64,000 nucleotides of DNA from Vreelandella lutescens (GCF_014640815.1 NZ_BMHM01000003.1:310001-374000), one strand, 5' to 3'; shown: positions 49,081-58,105, numbered from the stretch's first letter. Numbers and translations: made by a program. The notes: a model not told the origin generated them from the sequence alone.

Positions 49081-49322
49081 TATTTTTATATCCATTCTTT
49101 TTTACTTATTTTTCAAGCACGCCAGACGCTGAAGCAGCGGCCTTGGGTGTGTACTATATCCATTCACTAATTAATATTTATTGTTTCTAATGTGCTTTGG
49201 GCGATATCGTTGTGAAGCCCATTTTCTAGGCAACGTCGCTGATTTTACGACCCTGAGTATGTAATTATACCGTAATGGCTCAGTAAACACTTTGGGCATG
49301 GTAGGCAAGGAGCCGCGGTGAA
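49081..49322. other. AT-rich gene-free region before the AlbA_2 gene
   Basis: About 240 bases of distinctly AT-rich sequence with no open frame of interest. It presumably holds the promoter of the gene at 49323; no convincing -35/-10 pair was picked out. Confidence 0.4.
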
Positions 49323-50996
49323 ATGAGTACTCAAAGCATCCCATACACTGAATCCCTCTCCGTCGAATTTAAAAGTGACCGTAAGCGTTTTCCTGATAGT
49401 GAACTTATCGAAGCCTTGATTGGGCTTGCTAATACAGAGGGTGGCGAGCTATGGCTGGGGGTGGAAGATGATGGTACGCCAACCGGTTTGCATGAAGCTC
49501 ACCAGAACCTGCTGGGTTTGCCTGGATTAGTGTCGGCCAGGACATCGCCATCGCTGGCAATCAGCGTCACACAGCATGAGATTTTAGGCGTTAGCGTCGC
49601 TCGCATACAGGTGCCTAAATCTCGCTCGGAAGTGGCCACAACATCGGGCATGTATTTGCGCCGCCGCTTGAAACAAGATGGTACTCCAGAAAATATACCG
49701 ATGTTGCCTCACGAGCGAAGCAGTAGGGCTAGCCATTTTGGTTTGGCTGATACCTCTGCCCAGCCGGTGGCAGGAGTCACGCTAGCGGATTTCGATCCGC
49801 TAGAACGAGAGCGCTTGCGTCAGACCATCCGTCAATATGGCGGTGATCGTGTCTTGCTGGAGTTAGATGACGAAGCATTGGATGGGGCCTTGGGCTTTAC
49901 CACGCGTACCGACACCGGCGAGCGTGTCCCGACCCTGACGGGCTTATTGATCATTGGGCGAGAAGAAGCACTACGTGAGCGGGTGCCCACTCATGAACTG
50001 GCCTTTCAGGTGCTGGTTCGTGAAAACGTGGCGTTTAACGAGTTTCGGCGCTTTCCATTGTTGAAAGCCCTGGAATGGCTAGAAACTAACTTTCGCCCGC
50101 ATAACCCCGAGCATGAAGTACAAATCGGCTTGTTTCGTGTGCCTGTACCAAAAGTGGACATGGGCGCTTTTCGTGAGGCGGTTGCCAATGCACTGGTGCA
50201 TAGAGATTATCACCGCCTTGGGGCTGTGCATGTACGTATGGATGATAGTGGGTTAACCGTTAGCAACCCTGGTGGCTTAGTAGAAGGCGTCACCCTACAA
50301 AACTTGCTCACAACAGAACCGCGTCCGCGTAATCCCATGTTGGCAGATGCCATGAAGCGTATTGGCATTGTTGAGCGTTCCGGGCGTGGGGTAGACAAGA
50401 TTTATCGTGGCATGCTGCGCTTTGGTCGTCCAGAACCCGATTACAGTAGAACCGACTCTAGCAGCGTTATTCTTCAGTTGGCGACGGTTGCGGCAGATGA
50501 ATTTTTCTTAAAGCTGGTTGTTGAACAGGAAAACAAGCAAAACGGTATTTCTCTACCGATTGACACCCTAATTGTGCTGGCCGCCTTGCGTGAACAAAAG
50601 CGCTTGGGCAGTGAAGCCCTGTCACGCCATATTCATCGTGATGTTCACCAAACTCGGCGTACGCTAGAACAACTAGTAGAGGCTGGGTTGGTTCAACCCC
50701 ATGGTAGTAATCGCAACCGCAGCTATACCTTGTCTGCCGATGTTTACCGAGCGAAGGGTGAACAGGTGGCTTATACCCGTCAGGCTGGGCTAAGTGGCTT
50801 ACAGCATGAGCAGCTAGTGATCAATCATATCCAGCACCATGGCCGCATCCAGAGGCGTGAAGTCATGGAGCTTTGCTATCTGAGCAAGGATCAAGCCTCT
50901 AAGCTGCTAAGCCGCATGAGCAGTGAAAGCAAGCTCATCCAGCATGGAGAGCGGCGTGGCACATTTTATACATTAAGTGGAAATGAGCCTTTATGA
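49323..50996 (+). CDS. Schlafen/AlbA_2-domain, GHKL ATPase-like, winged-helix protein
   Basis: A 557-residue protein of the group often annotated as RecG-like or AAA_4 regulators. The N-terminal AlbA_2 (Schlafen-type) domain is at about 8-125 (SVEFKSDRKRFPDSELIEAL, ANTEGGELWLGVEDDGTPTGL). A GHKL/HATPase-like domain is at about 275-370 (FREAVANALVHRDYHRLGAV, the N-box with Glu and Asn, then LTVSNPGGLVEGV and ERSGRGVDKI). Two winged-helix segments occupy about 415-480 and 490-555. No helicase motor is present, so the RecG name is misleading. Family members are common on mobile islands and are suspected regulators or defence factors. The gene stands alone downstream of the tRNA. Confidence 0.85.
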   Translation: MSTQSIPYTESLSVEFKSDRKRFPDSELIEALIGLANTEGGELWLGVEDDGTPTGLHEAHQNLLGLPGLVSARTSPSLAISVTQHEILGVSVARIQVPKSRSEVATTSGMYLRRRLKQDGTPENIPMLPHERSSRASHFGLADTSAQPVAGVTLADFDPLERERLRQTIRQYGGDRVLLELDDEALDGALGFTTRTDTGERVPTLTGLLIIGREEALRERVPTHELAFQVLVRENVAFNEFRRFPLLKALEWLETNFRPHNPEHEVQIGLFRVPVPKVDMGAFREAVANALVHRDYHRLGAVHVRMDDSGLTVSNPGGLVEGVTLQNLLTTEPRPRNPMLADAMKRIGIVERSGRGVDKIYRGMLRFGRPEPDYSRTDSSSVILQLATVAADEFFLKLVVEQENKQNGISLPIDTLIVLAALREQKRLGSEALSRHIHRDVHQTRRTLEQLVEAGLVQPHGSNRNRSYTLSADVYRAKGEQVAYTRQAGLSGLQHEQLVINHIQHHGRIQRREVMELCYLSKDQASKLLSRMSSESKLIQHGERRGTFYTLSGNEPL

Positions 50997-51026
50997 GCCT
51001 TTATGAGCCTTTATGAGCCTTTATGA
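50983..51026 (+). repeat. 10-bp tandem repeat, four copies, over the AlbA_2 stop codon
   Basis: ATGAGCCTTT occurs four times in a row from 50983 to 51022 and is followed by ATGA. The gene's stop TGA falls at the junction of the first and second units, so any array of two or more units leaves the C-terminus (NEPL) unchanged. It looks like a slippage product. Confidence 0.95.
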
Positions 51027-51238
51027 AAAATAATAAATAGAATCCAAGGCTATCAATGTTTCATCTGTCAAGGGAGGGCTGACCCGGCCGTGGCCGCGAC
51101 CCTTGTCCGAAGTTGGTGGTGCCACCGGGGCTTCAATGACCCAGTGGCGGCGCCTGTACTATCGGTACGTTGTTGCAGTTGGTCTAGAATCGGATTGCTG
51201 TAGGTGTTCAAAACACCCTACGACGATTCGGTTAGAAA
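51027..51238. other. Gene-free, probably degraded sequence
   Basis: No credible gene on either strand. It contains a bulged hairpin at 51200-51221 (GTAGGTGTT with AACACC-CTAC) just beyond the antitoxin remnant's stop, and an open minus-strand stretch of about 45 codons ending at about 51025 that I do not recognise. Confidence 0.4.
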
Positions 51239-51545
51239 TTAAACCGAACGCTTTCGCGTGTGCTGCTTGCTAATACGAAGCAAACTCTCAGAGTTGACCT
51301 AAATCGTAGCCAGCACTTTAGCGGCGAGCCCTTTAGGGTTACGGCGCTTGGTTTACTGGCTTTTGGGTGTGTTTACACTGGTGCCCATGGCTTCGGCAAA
51401 TTACGTCTGAGAGACATGGGGCTGGGCACGAATGACTTTTACATCAGTCACTTTATGCAGTTTGAAGCAGCTTGCGGGTGCTTTGCCTTGTGTGTTCTCA
51501 AAGGCTTCCTGCAGCGATGATTGCAGTTCGTCAAAAAGTACTCAT
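51239..51545 (-). pseudogene. Decayed XRE/HigA-type antitoxin gene
   Basis: Read on the minus strand with one frameshift in the T-run after codon 4, the sequence gives DELQSSLQEAFENTQGK, then HVSQT-stop-FAEAMGTSVNT, KSQ-stop-TKRRNPKGLAAKVLATI-stop. This is the layout of NadS/HigA-type XRE antitoxins, whose helix-turn-helix reads VSQ..FA..(G/M)xSVxTVKSWExxRRNPxGLAAKVLATI. The stops lie at 51401-51403, 51353-51355 and 51299-51301. The ATG overlaps the stop of the toxin remnant (ATGA), as in intact modules. Three stops plus a frameshift mean it is dead. Confidence 0.75.
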
Positions 51546-51656
51546 TTGGAAACCTTAAGTTGGCGGGCTAGTGTCTTCAGTATGCACCTTTCATGGGGTA
51601 TTAAGCTGTCCTTCACTCTCTTGGGGTAGGGGCTAACGGCTCAAGGTAGCAAATAT
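51542..51656 (-). pseudogene. 3' remnant of a RelE/HigB-type toxin gene
   Basis: Upstream of the antitoxin remnant the minus strand reads YLLP-stop-AVSPYPKRVKDSLIP followed by HERCILKTLARQLKVSK-stop, close to the usual C-terminus of RelE-family toxins (YLL.VYPK..KDDLTPAE...LK.LA.QLK). Only about the last 35 codons remain and they contain an internal stop. The 5' part is missing; the NERD-helicase gene ends 60 bases away. Toxin before antitoxin with an ATGA overlap fits a HigBA/NadTS-type module. Confidence 0.6.
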
Positions 51657-51715
51657 CACTGAGCGTCACCTCACCTAGCTGCATACCTACGTCAGCATTA
51701 CAGGCATTGTCGTGT

Positions 51716-53563
51716 TCAAGCAGGAGCCAGTTCCTTTAGCCGCTTGGTGTACCAGTTTGCCTTGCTGCTGGTGACCATTAAGCGGCGGCGGGCTCGCGTC
51801 ATACCCACGTAAAGTAGGCGTGCTTCCTGGGCCTGTTTTTCCTCATCGTTACTGAGTGCGCCCAGTCCACTGAGCAGCACCGTATCGAATTCAAGCCCCT
51901 TACTGCTTTGGCGGCTGAGCAGCACCACTTCATTCGCTTCCGGGTTATAGGCACGCTTGTCAGAAGGTTGCTGTAGACAGCGGCTTGGAATCCCGGCTTC
52001 TTGGAAAGCTTTGTGGAACTTAAGACCTTGGGCATTGCTGGTATACACAACTGCGATGCTGCTTAGCTTGCTACCTTGGCGCTGCCAAGCCTGAATGCAG
52101 TGTACGAGATAGCGGCTCTCGTCTCGATCGCTTTCAAAGTGGCGAAACGCTGGTTTGGGGCCGCTTACCCCAGCGACTTCGGGGGCGATGAGCGGAACAT
52201 GGTCTTCGTCGGTGTCGTGCGCTTCCAGGAAATCCCGTGCGAATTCGTAGGCGAACGTGAGTATTTCGCGGGTGTTACGATAATTCAGCTTGAGAATGGT
52301 GGTGCGCCCGCGGGCTTGAACCCCTGCGGCAGAGAGGGGAAATTTCAACGAGCCTTTCTGGTAGATGGATTGCGCATCGTCGTAGAGCAGCAGCAGCGAA
52401 TTGGTGTCCGGGTCAATCATTTGCACTACCAACTTGAGCCAGTCGCGCTCGAAGTCGTGGCCTTCATCGATCATAACTGCAGCATACTGCGCCCGCGGAA
52501 TGAGTGATTGATCGACGGCGTTAATAACGCTTTTCACTTGACGCTCGTACACGGGTTGGCTTCCCGCCAGTAAGTCGACGTGATAAGCCCTGAGCTGTAG
52601 GCCGCACCACTCATGGAAGTGATGAACCTGCACCTTATCAGTAATGCCTTTCTCGGCGATGAAGCAGCGTAGCCTTGCCGCCAGCGTGATGTTAAAACAC
52701 AGCACCAGAATCGGTTTGGTTGTCGCTTGGGCCAAGTGTAGGCAGCGATAGCCGAGAATCAGCGTTTTGCCAGAGCCTGCAACGCCGTGAATTACTCGGT
52801 GGCCATCACCCATGCTTCGCGCCAGCTGTTCTTGGTGTAAGTCCATAACGCGTGCGATATCGGGAATGGTTTCGGTTGCTGGCTCCTCATCACTTTCTTC
52901 GTCATCGAAGAGATCCCCGATAGGTATATCGATACGCACCTCTGGGAAAAGCTGCCAGCGAATTCGGTCGAGCTGGGGAAGGCTCAGCTTCTCGCCGAAC
53001 TGATAGCCGAACATATTCCATAGTTGTTCCTGAAATGCTTCTGGATCCGTGGTGGCCAACATCTCGTCCTTGCAGATCACTAGATGGGCTGGCAAGACAA
53101 GCTCTTGCTCATTCTCGGAAACCGCTTTGTTCCACTGAAGACGCGTGATGTTGGGAAAGACCACTCCAAAGCCATAAGGAAAGCAGAGTTTCCCCAAATA
53201 GCGCTCACCACGCTGCGTTAGTTGTGGGTCGCGCTGTAGCTGGTTAATAGCGGAAAAGGCGCATTGGCGTGCCTGGGCCAGCGGATTGCTCACAACTTTG
53301 CGCCCCTGTTGGGTATCGATCTCAACGCTGTCAGGCGTGATTGAGCGGAGGGTCTCGATCTTCCAGTCCTTTACCTCAAGAAATAGAAGCCCTCGGGCAG
53401 GATGGAGAACTATGAAGTCTGGATAGCGGCGCTTTCGCCCTAGCGGAATGTCATACCAGACGATGTAGTCGTCTTCCAGCAGGCTATCGAGACGCTGTGC
53501 CACACGGCGCTCGCCTGCGGTCATTCGGGGAATGGTCGTTAGGGCTGGAATGAACGTGGCCAT
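51716..53563 (-). CDS. NERD nuclease-domain UvrD/Rep-type helicase
   Basis: A 615-residue protein combining an N-terminal NERD domain (about 12-125; predicted restriction-like nuclease with Asp49, Glu63 and Lys65 in PDFIVLHPARGLLFLEVKDW) with a superfamily 1 helicase. Helicase motifs are Walker A GVAGSGKT (260-267), motif II VMIDEGHDF, motif III-like LLLLYDDAQSIY, motif IV LNYRNTREIL, motif V SSKGLEFDTVLL and motif VI LLYVGMTRARRRL. It probably acts on DNA. Such nuclease-helicase proteins are widespread on islands, and some relatives have anti-phage roles; a defence role here is inference. It is convergent with the dead toxin-antitoxin genes and divergent from a TonB receptor. Confidence 0.9.
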   Translation of the reverse strand: MATFIPALTTIPRMTAGERRVAQRLDSLLEDDYIVWYDIPLGRKRRYPDFIVLHPARGLLFLEVKDWKIETLRSITPDSVEIDTQQGRKVVSNPLAQARQCAFSAINQLQRDPQLTQRGERYLGKLCFPYGFGVVFPNITRLQWNKAVSENEQELVLPAHLVICKDEMLATTDPEAFQEQLWNMFGYQFGEKLSLPQLDRIRWQLFPEVRIDIPIGDLFDDEESDEEPATETIPDIARVMDLHQEQLARSMGDGHRVIHGVAGSGKTLILGYRCLHLAQATTKPILVLCFNITLAARLRCFIAEKGITDKVQVHHFHEWCGLQLRAYHVDLLAGSQPVYERQVKSVINAVDQSLIPRAQYAAVMIDEGHDFERDWLKLVVQMIDPDTNSLLLLYDDAQSIYQKGSLKFPLSAAGVQARGRTTILKLNYRNTREILTFAYEFARDFLEAHDTDEDHVPLIAPEVAGVSGPKPAFRHFESDRDESRYLVHCIQAWQRQGSKLSSIAVVYTSNAQGLKFHKAFQEAGIPSRCLQQPSDKRAYNPEANEVVLLSRQSSKGLEFDTVLLSGLGALSNDEEKQAQEARLLYVGMTRARRRLMVTSSKANWYTKRLKELAPA

Positions 53564-53790
53564 TGTATAAAGGCTCCGGTATCGGGCCGTTCACCCAATA
53601 ATAAAGTTTTATTTGGTTCATTATTCTATCTGGCGCACTGGGTGCCTTCAATTAGAAAAGCTCGCAAAGTGAAACCTGCTGTTCTGTTGCGAGAGTTTGC
53701 CTTAGCAAGTGCGTTGTGATTGTGAATAAAAATCCGTATCATTCGCTTTACTATAACCATACTACTCCTCATGCCCGTTGAGACCTCCCC

Positions 53791-55935
53791 ATGCTCCGTA
53801 AAACCCTGCCGTTTTCCGTCGCGCCGTTGCCCGCGGCCGTTCGTCGTTCGTTGCTGGTGTCGCTTGGTGGAATGCTGAGCGTTGCGCCGTTGGCCGCGCT
53901 GGCTCAAGAAGAGACCATCAATACCGGTACCACGGTGGTCACCGCGACCGCGTTGAAAGTAGACACCCCTGAGGCAGAAACGCCCCGGGCGATCTCGACC
54001 GTGAGCGCGGAAGAGCTGGAAACCCGTGGTGTTAATAAGTACGACGAAACGTTCCAGTATCGTTCTGGCGTTGTTTCCCAGCCCTACGGCGATGACAACA
54101 ACACAGATTGGTTCTTTTTACGTGGCTTCAGCGCGGAAAGCGCGACCTACCAAGACGGCCTGCGTTTATTCCGCACCGGCGGCTACTTTTGGTGGATGAA
54201 CGAAACGTTTGGCGTTGAGCGGGTGGATTTACTCAAAGGCCCGGCCTCTATTTTGTACGGTGAAGCGCCTCCTGGCGGTGTGATTAATGCCATCAGCAAG
54301 CGCCCGACCAGCGAACCACAGGGCATGCTGGAAATTGAGGCGGGCAACCAGCAGCATCGCCAAGTGGGCATTGATGTCTCTGGCCCGGTGGCCGAGCGCG
54401 ACGATATGCGTTACCGCATGGTCGGGCTGTATCGCGATGGGGAAGGGGAGCTTAACGGTAGCGAAAAAGAGCGCTACTACTTTGCGCCTAGCCTGGAAAT
54501 GGATGTCAGCGACGATACCACGGTCACTTTCCTAGCCAGCGTGCAGAAAGATGAGGGCGTGCCCACTACCGGTTTTTTCCCGGCACTGGGTACGCTGAAC
54601 GACTCTCCGTTCGGCCAAATCGACCCCGAGACCAACCTGGGCCAGCCGGATTACGACCGTCTGGATCAGCGCCAAGTGGGCATTGGTTACGAGCTTGAGC
54701 ACCAGATCAACGATACGTGGGAGTTCCAGCAGAACGCTCGCTATACGCATTTAGATCTTGAGCTGCGTAATGTTTATCCCAACTCGTTTGTTACCCCGCC
54801 GCGCAGTATTTCCCGTGGTGTGATTGATCGCGACGGCGAGTACGATGCGTTCAATATCGATAACCGCTTGATTGCACGAACCTACACCGACAACACGGAA
54901 AACACCCTGCTGGTGGGCGCGGGCTATCAGGAATTGAACCTGAACTACACCAACCGCGATAGCTTCCGTACCTTGGGCGATGGCTCTACGTTCTTTGCGA
55001 ACGTGGATACCGTAGACCTCTACAACCCGGATTACGCCGCCTTTACCGCGCCGGATACCGGCGACCCGACCCAGCATGATGTGGACCGCCGCCAGTTCGG
55101 TATTTACGTGCAAGACCAGCTGCGCGTGGCAGATAAGTGGGTATTCCTCGCAGGCGCACGCTACGACAGCGTGGATAGCAGCGACGACTTCAGCGATGCC
55201 ACCGGCAGCAGCAGCCAAGGCTACGATGACGAGCAGCTATCACTCACCGCCGGGGCCATGTACCTGGGCGATAACGGCATTTCGCCTTACCTTAGTTACA
55301 GCGAGTCGTTTACGCCGGTGGCGGGTATCGGGCCGGATGGTGCTAGCTACGAGCCGCTGGAAGGCCGTCAGCTAGAAGCCGGTGTGAAGATTGCCCCGTT
55401 TGATGTGGATGGCTACGTGACCGTTGCCGTGTTCGACGTGGAAGAGGACAACACGCTGATTTCCACCGGCGCGCCGGTGCAAGAGCAGGCTGGCGAGCGT
55501 CGCTCCCAGGGTGTGGAGATTGAAGGTGTGGGCTACCTCACCGATGACCTACAGCTCACCGCTGCGTACACCTATACCGATGCGCGCTACGATGTAAGCG
55601 ATGCCCAACAGGATGAGCGCGTGCCGCTGGTGCCTTTCCATATGGCCTCAGCATGGTTGGATTACGATATGAGCAGCAGCTTGCCTGGGCTTTCCGTGGG
55701 GGCTGGCGTGCGTTATATCGGTGAAACGTCCCCGAGCCCTGGCAGCGGCATTAACCGCGATGTGCCTTCCACGACGCTTTACGATGCCATGGCCAGTTAC
55801 GATATTAACGACAGCTGGACCGCGCAGGTGAACGTGAACAACATCACCGATGAAGAGTACGTGAGCGGCTGCGATTTCTACTGCTACTACGGTGCTTCTC
55901 GCAGTGTGATCGGCAGCGTGAAGTACCGCTGGTGA
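53791..55935 (+). CDS. TonB-dependent siderophore receptor (FhuA/ferrichrome type)
   Basis: Outer-membrane receptor of 714 residues. A long signal peptide is cleaved after about residue 38 (ALA/QEE). The TonB-box region is TVVTATAL. The plug has FFLRGFSAESATYQDGLRLF and VERVDLLKGPASILYGEAPPGGVINAISKRP, the hallmark of the FhuA/hydroxamate siderophore group (YGEAPPGG), and the barrel ends GCDFYCYYGASRSVIGSVKYRW with the paired Cys typical of that group. Ligand is likely a hydroxamate such as a ferrichrome or ferrioxamine. No transporter genes are immediately linked. A weak Fur-like site may lie at about 53730-53745. Confidence 0.93.
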   Translation: MLRKTLPFSVAPLPAAVRRSLLVSLGGMLSVAPLAALAQEETINTGTTVVTATALKVDTPEAETPRAISTVSAEELETRGVNKYDETFQYRSGVVSQPYGDDNNTDWFFLRGFSAESATYQDGLRLFRTGGYFWWMNETFGVERVDLLKGPASILYGEAPPGGVINAISKRPTSEPQGMLEIEAGNQQHRQVGIDVSGPVAERDDMRYRMVGLYRDGEGELNGSEKERYYFAPSLEMDVSDDTTVTFLASVQKDEGVPTTGFFPALGTLNDSPFGQIDPETNLGQPDYDRLDQRQVGIGYELEHQINDTWEFQQNARYTHLDLELRNVYPNSFVTPPRSISRGVIDRDGEYDAFNIDNRLIARTYTDNTENTLLVGAGYQELNLNYTNRDSFRTLGDGSTFFANVDTVDLYNPDYAAFTAPDTGDPTQHDVDRRQFGIYVQDQLRVADKWVFLAGARYDSVDSSDDFSDATGSSSQGYDDEQLSLTAGAMYLGDNGISPYLSYSESFTPVAGIGPDGASYEPLEGRQLEAGVKIAPFDVDGYVTVAVFDVEEDNTLISTGAPVQEQAGERRSQGVEIEGVGYLTDDLQLTAAYTYTDARYDVSDAQQDERVPLVPFHMASAWLDYDMSSSLPGLSVGAGVRYIGETSPSPGSGINRDVPSTTLYDAMASYDINDSWTAQVNVNNITDEEYVSGCDFYCYYGASRSVIGSVKYRW

Positions 55936-55964
55936 GTAATTGCTAATCGCCAAGCACTAACGAA

Positions 55965-55991
55965 CAACGCCCGGCTTTAAGCCGGGCGTTG
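55965..55991. terminator. Hairpin between convergent receptor and regulator genes
   Basis: CAACGCCCGGC, loop TTTAA, GCCGGGCGTTG: an 11-bp perfect stem 29 bases after the receptor stop and 15 bases before the end of the minus-strand regulator. Only short T-rich tails. Confidence 0.75.
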
Positions 55992-56005
55992 TCGTTGTAG
56001 GCCCG

Positions 56006-56719
56006 TTAGGGCGTGGCCATGGCGTTGGCGTACAGCGCGCAATCCTGTGTATAGCACTGGCAGGCAGCGGCCACTAATCCGCTGCGGTCTAAAATGATGA
56101 TGTCGCCACGGTGGTAGCTAATCAATCCGCGTTGCTGCAGGGCAAGGGCGGCGAGGGTAATGCCTGCACGCCGAACGCCTAACATCATGGCAAGAAATTC
56201 ATGGGTAAGCTGTAAATGGTCGCTTTGAGCGCGGTCTTGCGTCATCAGCAGCCAGCGGGCGAGCCGCTCTTCAATGCGGTGAAAGTGGATGCAGGCCGCT
56301 GAATTGGCCAACTGGTTCATCACAATATACAGATAGCGCATGAGCCGCTGGTGCAGCGCTGGGCTGGTGGGTAGCAATGCTTGAAACTGCGAAGCAGGGA
56401 TCCGCAAAGCAACACCTGCACCTTGCACCACGGCCAGCAGCGGCGCTTTGTTGAAGCCCAGCACTAGGGCAATACCGAGCATGCCTTCAAGGCCTGCCAT
56501 AGTGACTTCGAGGCGGCTATCGTTGTTAAGAATGACGATATTGGAGACGAAGCTATTGATAGGGAAGTAGGCGTACGTCACCGTGTCGGTCGGCTGATAG
56601 AGTACTTCGCCAAAGGCGAGCGGCACCACTTCACAGCAGGCGGCTAAAGCAGCCTGTTCGGCGCTTGGCAGGTCAGCCAGCAGTCGGTTGGTATTGATCG
56701 CGTGGGAAATAGAAATCAT
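56006..56719 (-). CDS. Crp/Fnr-family transcriptional regulator (first of two)
   Basis: A 237-residue regulator with an N-terminal cNMP-like beta-roll (about 20-130) and a C-terminal winged helix (about 150-225, LTHEFLAMMLGVRRAGITLAALALQQRGLISYHRGDIIILDR). The residues used for cAMP binding in Crp (the RSFGELAL-type phosphate cassette) are not conserved, and the Fnr-type N-terminal Cys cluster is absent. A CQCY motif lies near the C-terminus. GGAGAGG precedes the ATG. It is paralogous to the next upstream gene at 56908. Confidence 0.9.
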   Translation of the reverse strand: MISISHAINTNRLLADLPSAEQAALAACCEVVPLAFGEVLYQPTDTVTYAYFPINSFVSNIVILNNDSRLEVTMAGLEGMLGIALVLGFNKAPLLAVVQGAGVALRIPASQFQALLPTSPALHQRLMRYLYIVMNQLANSAACIHFHRIEERLARWLLMTQDRAQSDHLQLTHEFLAMMLGVRRAGITLAALALQQRGLISYHRGDIIILDRSGLVAAACQCYTQDCALYANAMATP

Positions 56720-56907
56720 GCGCCTCTCCGGTCAAATGAACCTGGCAAACGGCACAATGATGGTGGTTCTCATTTTGATGTCGGCTGCAGATGGGGTTCC
56801 AGTGATGGATGGCCCATCGGCATATTACCATTTGGTAAATCACCCGTCGGCACGCTAGCGTACACAACTCGCGCTTATCTTAGAGCACTTAGGGATCTAT
56901 GGAGGGG

Positions 56908-57636
56908 TTAGCACGCCACCGTCACGGCTGGATATTTCAGCAGTCGGTCGTATTCGTTTTTGACCCCCGCGTAACACTCACAGACGCGGTCTTCTAACCC
57001 TTGCCTATCCAGCACCGTAATGTGGCCTCGGTTGTAGGAGATCAGCCCCGCCTTTTGCAGTTTTCCGGCAGATTCCGTTACCCCTTCGCGGCGCACGCCT
57101 AACATGTTGGCAATCAGCTCTTGCGTCATAATCAGCTCATTGCCGGGCAGCCGGTCTAGGCTGAGGAGTAGCCACCGACACAGCTGTTGATCCAGACTAT
57201 GGTGGCGGTTGCACACGGCCGTTTGCGCCATCTGTGTGAGTAATGCTTGGGTATAGCGCAGCAGTAAGCGTTGCATGGTGCCTGCTCTGTCGAACTCACG
57301 CTTGAGCAGGTGGCTTTTGAGGCGATAGGCTTGCCCAGCGCTTTGCACGATGGCGCTAGTTAACGTAGTTTCTCCCCCCATAAACTGAGAAACGCCCACC
57401 AGGCCTTCATGGCCTACCACGGCAATTTCTGTTGAGTCGCCGTTCTCCATGACGCACAGAAGCGACACGATAGCGTCTAACGGAAAGTAGACGTGGCTCA
57501 TGTGTCGGCCAGATTCAGACAGCGATTGGCCCAGGGTCAGCGATACTTCCTCAAGATGTGGCAACAGGTGTTCGAGCTCTTTTTCAGGCAGTAGGCCAAG
57601 CAAGGCATTTTGCTGAAAGTGACGCGTTTGAAGCAT
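56908..57636 (-). CDS. Crp/Fnr-family transcriptional regulator (second of two)
   Basis: A 242-residue regulator with the same plan as its neighbour: a cNMP-like domain (YFPLDAIVSLLCVMENGDSTEIAVVGHEGLVGVSQFMGGE) and a helix-turn-helix (MTQELIANMLGVRREGVTESAGKLQKAGLISYNRGHITVLDR). The C-terminus has CECYAGVKNEYDRLL, common in this Crp subgroup. No Fnr Cys cluster or cAMP pocket is evident. AAGGGAG precedes the ATG. The 188-base gap to the first regulator suggests separate promoters. Confidence 0.9.
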   Translation of the reverse strand: MLQTRHFQQNALLGLLPEKELEHLLPHLEEVSLTLGQSLSESGRHMSHVYFPLDAIVSLLCVMENGDSTEIAVVGHEGLVGVSQFMGGETTLTSAIVQSAGQAYRLKSHLLKREFDRAGTMQRLLLRYTQALLTQMAQTAVCNRHHSLDQQLCRWLLLSLDRLPGNELIMTQELIANMLGVRREGVTESAGKLQKAGLISYNRGHITVLDRQGLEDRVCECYAGVKNEYDRLLKYPAVTVAC

Positions 57637-58105
57637 TGAATATCTCCCTTATTCCTAGCTTTCGCGCAGCGTCTGGTGAAATTGAACGATGTGAGGCGCT
57701 TTTTTAAGTGTTTTTTAATCGGCCACTTTGTATGTCGTCCGTCGCCAGACGTACCGTTCTTAAGTATAGGGCGCGCGGTGAAAAACTCTGTACGCTATCG
57801 CACATAAGGTAGTGGATTCATGAAAGAGTACGCTGTCCAAAGTGGTAAAAGATCGCGACAAATAACAAACATTACCCACATTTTGTTGCCATGTTCGCTA
57901 ACGCACAGTCAATACTGTCAGGGGCGTCTAAGGTTGCTTCAGTGAGGCAACGGAGATGCCTGAACAGGATGTTGCACTGTGCGCTGCAGGGAGCGCGGCG
58001 CCACTTTTTTGATCGACACTTTTTTATCAACATGGCTGCGCTGCTGAACCACACTCACAATAAAAATATGCATCCCGGATCAGATTACACATGGAGAACG
58101 ATGTC
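57637..58105. other. Gene-free region before the GGDEF gene
   Basis: About 470 bases between a minus-strand regulator and a plus-strand GGDEF gene, presumably both promoters. A small hairpin GTTGC...GCAAC lies at about 57932-57950. No known riboswitch, including c-di-GMP types, was recognised. Confidence 0.4.

Noticed and set aside
49323-50996. ATP-dependent DNA helicase RecG
   Set aside because: No helicase motor motifs are present; only AlbA_2, GHKL-like and winged-helix parts are seen.
50983-51026. Tandem repeat as a CRISPR array or phase-variation switch
   Set aside because: Units are 10 bp with no spacers, and copy number changes do not alter the encoded C-terminus because the stop is at the first junction.
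51260-51520. Plus-strand 86-codon open frame
   Set aside because: It is the antisense shadow of the decayed XRE antitoxin gene, which explains the sequence better.
57637-58105. c-di-GMP riboswitch before the GGDEF gene
   Set aside because: No GEMM-type conserved core was found; only a small simple hairpin is present.
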